Shown in pieces: positions 7,583-12,500 of a stretch of 12,500 nucleotides of DNA. Below the pieces are notes generated by a model. It had not been told where the DNA came from and did not search any database. It was given only the letters and a program-made list of their open reading frames with translations. Position 1 is the first letter of the stretch; every line of letters begins with the position of its first letter. Source of the stretch: Chondrilla cf. caribensis (lineage: Eukaryota; Porifera; Demospongiae; Chondrillida; Chondrillidae); NCBI GenBank assembly GCA_964020155.1, contig OZ026553.1, forward strand, positions 2,322,479-2,334,978, written 5' to 3'. A program made the translations under genes and the position numbers.

Positions 7583-7834
7583 GGTTCTGGTAATATAGAG
7601 TAACATTGGAATGCATCTTCAACAATCAGCACAGACAACAGGTGGAAAAAAAAATGCTACCTGGTGGATTTGAACCTGCACATCAGCAATACACACACTC
7701 TGAAACACCTTACTAGCTATGACAGCCCAGCCACCCACACATCTCATCTATCTGTTATTTAAACTACAGGTTAGGTACACTGATGACAAATGACAAGACT
7801 GAAAGTTTGGAAGACTCAGAACTAGAGCAAATAA
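7583..7834 (+). other. copy B of the dispersed duplication
   Basis: This is a diverged partner of 5931-6180. Both share the ggttctg start, a caac.a.cagcacagacaac region, ctgttatttaaactacag and actgatgacaaa. Where copy A reads as protein, copy B carries a tRNA-like sequence on the opposite strand (7655-7726). Confidence 0.55.
7655..7726 (-). pseudogene. tRNA-like sequence (degenerate tRNA or SINE head)
   Basis: On the minus strand a 72-nt stretch begins GCTGTCATAGCTAGTAAGG, which resembles a Pol III A box, and contains a consensus B box GGTTCAAATCC at the expected spacing. It ends GGTAGCA, directly followed by nine T, a Pol III terminator. Six of seven acceptor-stem positions pair (two by G-T wobble) between GCTGTCA and AGGTAGC. 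The D stem, the anticodon stem and two T-stem pairs are poor, so a functional tRNA is unlikely. If the usual spacing is imposed, the anticodon position reads GTG (His), with low certainty. Confidence 0.45.
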
Positions 7835-7893
7835 GAGCACCAGAAGATCTTGTTAGCAATTACTTGAGTGAGAGTACCTCTGTGGTCAACTAA
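7770..7893 (+). CDS. candidate terminal exon, unknown product
   Basis: After the conserved acceptor ttatttaaactacag, a frame of 40 codons runs LGTLMTNDKTESLEDSELEQ to ESTSVVN and stops at 7891-7893. It is acidic with a coding-like composition, and it parallels the NLEDLE-stop frame of copy A. No upstream partner exon was found, so it may be a remnant. Confidence 0.25.
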
Positions 7894-8089
7894 TCACTGG
7901 TTACCAGTACAGTCCATGTACAGAACAAGAGAGATTCAACTGTTACATATCAGTCAATACACACAAGCACACAGAAGTACATAGGTTATGGCTATGAACC
8001 ATGGTGTATCAAAATAGATCATACATTTAACCTACATTTCCTTTAGAAATAGGATCACCACTGGTGGACAGATTAAGGAGAGTTCACTG

Positions 8090-8446
8090 TATGTACTTGT
8101 TAGCAGGAGGACTCTCTACTGTGTGTAGGTACATGTACCCTCACTACTGGAATATACCTACGTATGTACTTGTTAGTGGAGGACTCTCTACTGTGTGTAG
8201 GTACATGTACCCTCACTACTGGAATATACCTACGTATGTACTTGTTAGCAGGAGGACTCTCTACTGTGTGTAGGTACATGTACCCTCACTACTGGAATAT
8301 ACTTACGTATGTACTTGTTAGCAGGAGGACTCTCTACTGTGTGTAGGTTCATGTACCCTCACTACTGGAATATACCTACGTATGTACTTGTTAGCAGGAG
8401 GACTCTCTACTGTGTGTAGGTACATGTACCCTCACTACTGGAATAT
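8090..8446. repeat. 73-bp tandem repeat, five units
   Basis: Five copies of a 72-73-bp unit contain tatgtacttgttagcagg, ctctctactgtgtgtagg, the palindrome ggtacatgtacc and ctcactactggaatatacc. The second unit lacks one base (tagtggagg for tagcaggagg), and the last is truncated at gaatat. The one-base change shifts frames, so the short open frames here are by-products. Confidence 0.95.
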
Positions 8447-8449
8447 CTT

Positions 8450-8890
8450 AGTATACATGAAAATGACAAGGTCATGTACAGGTTGTACAAGTTGTACAAG
8501 GTTGTGTACAAGGAAGCAGTTTGAACCAAACATCAGGATTGAAGACCACACACAGAAGAGGTGAATTGTTGTCATAAATTACACCAGAGAGGGTCTACAT
8601 CAAAATATACCTTGGGATATGACAAGGACTGTCTATATTTGCTATCACGACCACGGTCCTTACAACAAACTTGCTACAAATCCACAAAACACAATTTCAG
8701 CACAACATGATGTTAAACCTCTCATCAGTCACATATACTGTAAGGTGTACATGTGTACATCTAGCAGAACGTAGCACACACTATTCCTATGTCCCCTGTG
8801 AATGAAGTCCTCTACAATGTATGCATGCATGCACACACAGTACACACATGTACACACATACATACACAAGCACACAATACCTACTGTACA
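8450..8890. other. no clear gene
   Basis: The stretch holds a short imperfect ggttgtacaa repeat (8481-8512) and TGTACA/GCATGC-rich simple sequence (8815-8890). A plus-strand frame of about 43 codons (8574-8707) reads HQRGSTSKYTLGYDKD..., but it has no convincing splice partners and no recognisable domain. Confidence 0.35.
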
Positions 8891-8904
8891 TACTTGGTCT
8901 CACC

Positions 8905-8946
8905 ATAGACACTCTAAACTACGGTTACGTAGTTTAGAGTGTCTAT
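8905..8946. repeat. perfect 19-bp hairpin with 4-bp loop
   Basis: atagacactctaaactacg (8905-8923) and cgtagtttagagtgtctat (8928-8946) are exact reverse complements around gtta. The nonamer tggtctcac occurs at 8895-8903 and again at 8957-8965, so the palindrome may be a tiny insertion with a 9-bp target duplication. It lies about 80 bp upstream of the candidate start codon at 9024. Confidence 0.92.
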
Positions 8947-9023
8947 ATATATTATATGGTCTCACATTCTCCTGTGGACACGTGTTCCGATGATGCGTGT
9001 TTGGGGAACACCCGAGTCCCAAA

Positions 9024-9820
9024 ATGGCCGAAGCCGAGGACGGCGGACCTTATCTTGTCTCTTCCCTTCAACTGTCCTATTTGCCTTTCGTGCGAGAGGA
9101 CGACCCTAAACTGACCAAAGGTATGGCTTGACTTTGTTTTAGTAACGCGATTATCACTTCATACAATTATCAAGTACAAGATTGCCTAATTCCCGACGAT
9201 CTTAGTTTCTGTCCACATTTTAAAGAAATCATCAGTGATAACTTGACCACTTACTGCTCACTCACCTAGCAAGGTGAACCATACTGTGGTCTGTCCACTG
9301 CTGACTGACCTGGTGAGAAATTGAGGTGTCCGGAATTACCGACGGTCTGAAATTAAGCGACCTCACCTTACCTTTGTAATCATTATCGCTTAGAGGTACG
9401 TATTTTTGACTGAACGCCTATTTCTGATCGCGACTTGTGTGACTTATTGGGTGTTCGTGTATTGGTTCATGGCTTGTTGGTTGGTATGTGGGATCAACTG
9501 CAGTGCCTGGACCAGCCATTGACATGTGTATGGGCAACCCAGGCACAACTTCAACATCCAGGCACAGTGCCAATAGGTACCCGAAGGGTGGTCTGGTGTG
9601 GTCAACCCTTCATCTGTCATTTTATCCTGGGAAGAAGGGTCTGGTACAACACTTCAGAGATACAGTCCACAATAACGATATATTCTACAACACCATCCTC
9701 ATCCTATATTGGGTATTACATGTGTGTACTGGGGCTACCTTCTCAAGTCAGTATACTACATGCAAGAATATTATCGTATATTTGTGTACATATCCTCTAG
9801 TTTATATACCTCAATTATAA
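9024..9820 (+). CDS. candidate two-exon gene, unknown protein
   Basis: Exon 1 (9024-9120) starts with aaaATGGCC, a good eukaryotic start context, in a locally CpG-richer segment. It reads MAEAEDGGPYLVSSLQLSYL to DPKLTK and leaves one base at CAAAG|gtatgg. Exon 2 follows the acceptor gatcaactgcag at 9504 in the matching phase. It reads VPGPAIDMCMGNPGTTSTSR, a KGG..WS...FYPGKKG stretch and a hydrophobic segment near ILILYWVLHVC, and stops at 9818-9820 (137 residues). The tail after about residue 90 is less gene-like and could be intron read-through. I do not recognise the family. Exon 1 is more secure than exon 2. Confidence 0.45.
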
Positions 9821-9824
9821 ATCC

Positions 9825-10150
9825 TCCTTGAAAGACTAAATCCTATAAATCATGCAATAATGAATAATTCCAATGTCTAAAAGCATTTAGCCAAATGAAT
9901 TGTACTGTCGTTTTCTTCCACTCGTTTGATTCCTGAAGTGAAATTTCAAAATGAGCCAAAACACCTCATGCAATGAGCTAATTAGCCATGCCCACAAACA
10001 CATATGGTGCATCAAAGTACTTCCAGCATAACACACATGACTCATGCTTCAACAGCCAGTTTCCAATCTTCTTGTTCAATGTACCTGAGTACAACTTTGT
10101 TTGTCATAATTTAAGCATAGTTTAGAAAACTACCTGTACTTAGAGTATCT
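9825..10150. other. AT-rich intergenic stretch
   Basis: I see no gene or repeat array here. AT-rich sequence after 9820 has caataatgaataattcc, which could serve as a weak polyadenylation region for the plus-strand candidate gene. The transposon end follows at about 10153. Confidence 0.4.
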
Positions 10151-10194
10151 GAGGCTCCGTTTACACGAATCCCGATTATTAACTACACGGATAA

Positions 10195-10234
10195 ATTAGT
10201 ATCCGGATACCGTGTGTTTATACGAATCCGCATC
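10195..10234. promoter_or_regulatory. subterminal inverted motif of the transposon
   Basis: acacggata near 10195 and tatccggataccgtgt ending near 10214 form an imperfect inverted repeat. A second gaatccgcatcc motif follows at about 10224. In Harbinger elements such subterminal motifs are contacted by the Myb-like partner; the assignment here is inference. Confidence 0.4.
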
Positions 10235-10276
10235 CAAAACTGATCCGCATTACTGTACAGCAATGAAAAGGTTAGT

Positions 10277-10308
10277 CACGTGATAAGTCACAAGGATACA
10301 GCCACGTG
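10277..10308. promoter_or_regulatory. two CACGTG E-boxes upstream of the Myb-like gene
   Basis: cacgtg occurs at 10277-10282 (within tcacgtga) and 10303-10308, both within 45 bp upstream of the ATG at 10320. CACGTG is the core site of bHLH-zip factors. No TATA box is evident. Confidence 0.5.
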
Positions 10309-10319
10309 CGTACGAGAAA

Positions 10320-11520
10320 ATGGCGGAGCCGACGGCGGGTAACAGAAGAGAATATCATTGGACAGATGATGAAGCGGAGCTATTATTGCACTGCACGCAC
10401 ACTTATAAGGTTAAGAAAGAGATGGAGTGTGAAGACTGGGAACAAATAAAGTCGAAGGTACGTTACTACTGTGAAATAATTGATGTAGGCAGTGGCGCTT
10501 AATGCCAACTTTTCAGTCCAGTTACCATTACCGTTATAGAAAGACACGCATTATGAATTAACTGGCGTAGAAATAACGTTTCATAAAACTTATTACTCGT
10601 TCCATGAAACTGTATACACAATAATTGAAGTACTGCCACAGATGATATTTCACTCCACTCTATTTTCTTTCCCTTAGTATGATGATATCCTCGTTTTAAT
10701 GAAAAGGGAGTTTCCTGCCACATCTGACGAAGCGAAAGAGATGACCAAGGATTATCCACATACTAAAGAGGAACTCACTAAATCCATCGTCACTACAAAA
10801 TTGAAAAATATTCGGACAAAGTATCGTAAAGCAGTTGATTCTGGAAAGAGGAGCGGTCATGGGAGAGTAGTTACTATATATTTTGATTTGTGTGAAAAGA
10901 TCTGGGGAGGAAGTCCAGCTACAACACAAATTTCTACAGGTGTCGAAAGTTCTGATTTGTTTGAATCTCCAGAAATACCCTCCAATGAAGGCGACACAAA
11001 TACGGAGAATTGTTTGGATCAGGCAAATGACAGTGTCAATTCAGGTCAAAGTGAAGATTCCGAATCATCTACCATACAGAGAAGAAGGGAACAACTGGAT
11101 AATACTCTGAAGACTTACCGACATTCAAAAATGAGAAAAAAGCTATCTCAAGATGCTCATGTGATGGCGATAGCTGCAGAAGAATTGGAACTCAAGAAAA
11201 AAATCATAGAGCAAATGGAGAAAATGGACCAGCAACACCAGAAAGACATGTCCAAGCTAACATCCAGCATGGACAAAATAAGTGATGCTATTGGTGCATT
11301 TTCAACAGTTTTCAAGGCTATGGTTCCACAGCAGAATTTTTATCCTTCTCCACAGTATTCTCCATATTCTCCGTTTCCTCCTAGTCACCACACAGAGCCC
11401 TACTTGCCAAACCAAGCATCATCTTTGCCACCGCAAACATCCGTGCCATTACCGAGGGTAATGCCGACGAGTGATTCTCCTAGTCCAGGACCATATTCAT
11501 TTGACCCTAGTAACCAGTAA
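10320..11520 (+). CDS. Harbinger-associated Myb/SANT-like (trihelix) DNA-binding protein
   Basis: It is encoded by two exons, 10320-10457 and 10678-11520. The 220-bp intron has gtacgt and cccttag borders and the join is in phase 0; the product is 326 residues. The N-terminal Myb/SANT-like domain spans about residues 12-123: Trp14 in YHWTDDEAELLL, Trp40 in EDWEQIKSKYDDILVLM, then KLKNIRTKYRKAVDSGKRSG and VVTIYFDLCEKIWGG. An acidic Ser-rich linker follows, then a Lys/Glu-rich predicted coiled coil (about 180-245) for oligomerisation and a Pro/Ser/Tyr-rich tail. In PIF/Harbinger elements this protein binds element ends and brings the transposase to DNA and into the nucleus. The ATG context is aaaATGG. 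The frame is intact, so it could be active or recently inserted. A host gene of the same family cannot be excluded from this protein alone. Confidence 0.87.
10458..10677 (+). other. intron of the Myb-like gene
   Basis: AAG|gtacgt opens and tattttctttcccttag closes this intron; the pyrimidine tract is good. It separates the first part of the DNA-binding domain (to EQIKSK) from YDDILVLMKREF. Reading through would stop after GSGA at 10500-10502, so splicing is required. Confidence 0.85.
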
Positions 11521-11714
11521 CTTGCCATGCATATGCTTTCAGCTAAATTTATGTACATGTGAATTGATTATGATTAACCATTACAAGTAATCATAATTAC
11601 ATTATTATTTAAAATTAATGATTAACTGTAATTATGAATTGCATCGAAACAACAGTGCATGTCATAATCATATGCATGTATATAGGACACACTAAATAAA
11701 TGAACAGCTAAACA
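11521..11714. terminator. shared 3' region between convergent transposon genes
   Basis: These 194 bp of AT-rich DNA separate the two stop codons. A perfect inverted repeat attatgatta (11567-11576) and taatcataat (11588-11597) lies in the middle. AATAAA occurs in the plus orientation at about 11694 (ctaaataaatg), a candidate polyadenylation signal for the Myb-like gene. The minus-strand signal is less clear (aataat near 11605). Confidence 0.5.
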
Positions 11715-12500
11715 TTACGGGTCAAAGTATTCTGTAAGTACCCGGCGAACTCTTTTACCTTCTGCATCATTCGTGACCTGTCCCCCGTTGGCAGCAGGCT
11801 GTGGCTGGAAGTCCCTCTCATAGTTGATGACAGAGCTGACACATTCATCACTAATAGATTCTTGATTCAGCTCACAAAAATTATGAAGTACAAAACAGGC
11901 ATAAATTACATAGGGCAGATCAACTATGTTAATGTCCATTGCACGTTTTAGTGCACCAAACCTTGCTTTCAACCTACCGAAAGCACATTCTATAACATTT
12001 CGGGCACTACAGAGCTTGTACCCAAAATAATTCTCCTTAAGGTTTGACCCACCATTGGCATACTCTTTCATTAAGTATGGCATCAGGGGGTATGCAGGAT
12101 CACCCAACAAAAAAACTGGTATAGGGTCATGGCCCTCCAAAAGTTCTCTTCTACATTGCGGTATTTGACCAAACTTTAATTTGGTGTTCAAGTCAGAATT
12201 TGCAAATATCCGCGCATCGTGAACACTGCCCGGCCATTTGACCACGACATCCATGAAGCAGTACTGAAAATCACAGCATGCTTGGACATTCAAGGAAAAC
12301 CTACTTTTACGGTTAATATAATCAGTTGGATTTGCATTTGGAGCTTTGATATCAATGTGAGTACAATCAATTGCTCCCAGGCACTGTGGAAAAGAAAATA
12401 TTCGATTGAAGTTGCTAACTTTATGCAAAACCTCTTCTTCTGTGAAGGGCAATTTGATGTAATTTGGACCCATTACCTCAGTTATAGTTCTAGTTACCCT
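11715..12500 (-). CDS. PIF/Harbinger transposase (HARBI1-like, DDE_Tnp_4), 5' truncated by window
   Basis: The frame is open from the window edge to the stop at 11715-11717, 261 residues. The Met at 12473 is internal, because RVTRTITEV precedes it in frame and matches the usual family context before MGPNYIKLP, so the true start lies outside. The RNase H-like DDE core is intact, counting from that Met: Asp36 in LGAIDCTHI, Asp125 in LLGDPAYPL and Glu162 in VIECAFGRLKARFG. The conserved GSVHDARIF lies at 82-90 and VLHNFCE near 195. The enzyme cuts and rejoins element ends in the nucleus, normally making 3-bp target duplications, and depends on its Myb-like partner, encoded convergently 194 bp away. 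No frameshift or stop interrupts the visible part. A domesticated HARBI1 copy is less likely given the paired gene. Confidence 0.93.
   Translation of the reverse strand, partial: RVTRTITEVMGPNYIKLPFTEEEVLHKVSNFNRIFSFPQCLGAIDCTHIDIKAPNANPTDYINRKSRFSLNVQACCDFQYCFMDVVVKWPGSVHDARIFANSDLNTKLKFGQIPQCRRELLEGHDPIPVFLLGDPAYPLMPYLMKEYANGGSNLKENYFGYKLCSARNVIECAFGRLKARFGALKRAMDINIVDLPYVIYACFVLHNFCELNQESISDECVSSVINYERDFQPQPAANGGQVTNDAEGKRVRRVLTEYFDP

Larger units (their letters stand above)
10153..12500. mobile_element. PIF/Harbinger DNA transposon, left part
   Basis: This two-gene element encodes a Myb/SANT-like protein (10320-11520, plus) and a DDE_Tnp_4 transposase (11715 to the edge, minus), the standard Harbinger gene set. 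The likely left terminus begins near ggctccgtttacacgaatcc. Internally related motifs follow (tacacgaatccc, tatacgaatccgcatcc, gatccgcat) that could be binding sites for the Myb-like protein. The right terminus is outside the window, so neither the terminal repeat nor the target duplication could be confirmed; the left boundary is approximate. Confidence 0.82.

Noticed and set aside
10499..10929. Minus-strand frames over the Myb-like gene
   Set aside because: They are antisense shadows of a well supported spliced plus-strand gene.

Overview
The window looks like nuclear DNA of an early-branching metazoan. Genes are split by short GT-AG introns, exons are 50-255 bp, the DNA is AT-rich, and tandem repeats and fold-back sequences fill much of the space between exons. 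There are no bacterial operons or Shine-Dalgarno sites. A demosponge such as Amphimedon is my best guess from this texture (abundant TGTACA/GTAC palindromes, compact introns, PIF/Harbinger DNA). That is inference, not proof.

Positions 799-5221, minus strand: a spliced gene whose central exons read as the condensin II kleisin NCAPH2 (CAP-H2). Seven consecutive exons (5146-5221, 4011-4175, 3514-3610, 3267-3374, 2854-2910, 2128-2183, 1365-1458) join without a phase conflict. They carry landmarks in the family order: an acidic DG..D..F..EEE stretch, DPW..LDPH followed by PFRKG, a Lys/Arg patch, a KAPSYPE..QYW block and a basic helix. An eighth exon (799-1053) continues in phase but does not resemble the family C-terminus. 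The N-terminal exons were not found. Introns hold minisatellites with units of 33, 37 and 18 bp. A 27-bp array and two small segmental duplications lie at the left edge.

Positions 5300-8960: no confidently named gene. It holds several small tandem arrays (units 26, 31 and 73 bp), a duplicated segment with exon-like content (about 5931-6180 and 7583-7834), a tRNA-like sequence on the minus strand inside the second copy, a large fold-back element (7131-7290 with outer repeats to 7478), and a perfect 19-bp hairpin (8905-8946).

Positions 9024-9820, plus strand: a candidate two-exon gene of unknown function. It begins in a CpG-richer segment with a good start context.

Positions about 10153-12500: the left part of a PIF/Harbinger DNA transposon. 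It carries both usual genes, convergently arranged: a plus-strand Myb/SANT-like (trihelix) DNA-binding protein with one intron, and a minus-strand DDE_Tnp_4 (HARBI1-type) transposase with its acidic triad intact. The transposase 5' end and the right terminus lie beyond the window. In this family the Myb-like protein binds subterminal DNA and helps the transposase reach the nucleus, so the two genes form one mobility module.
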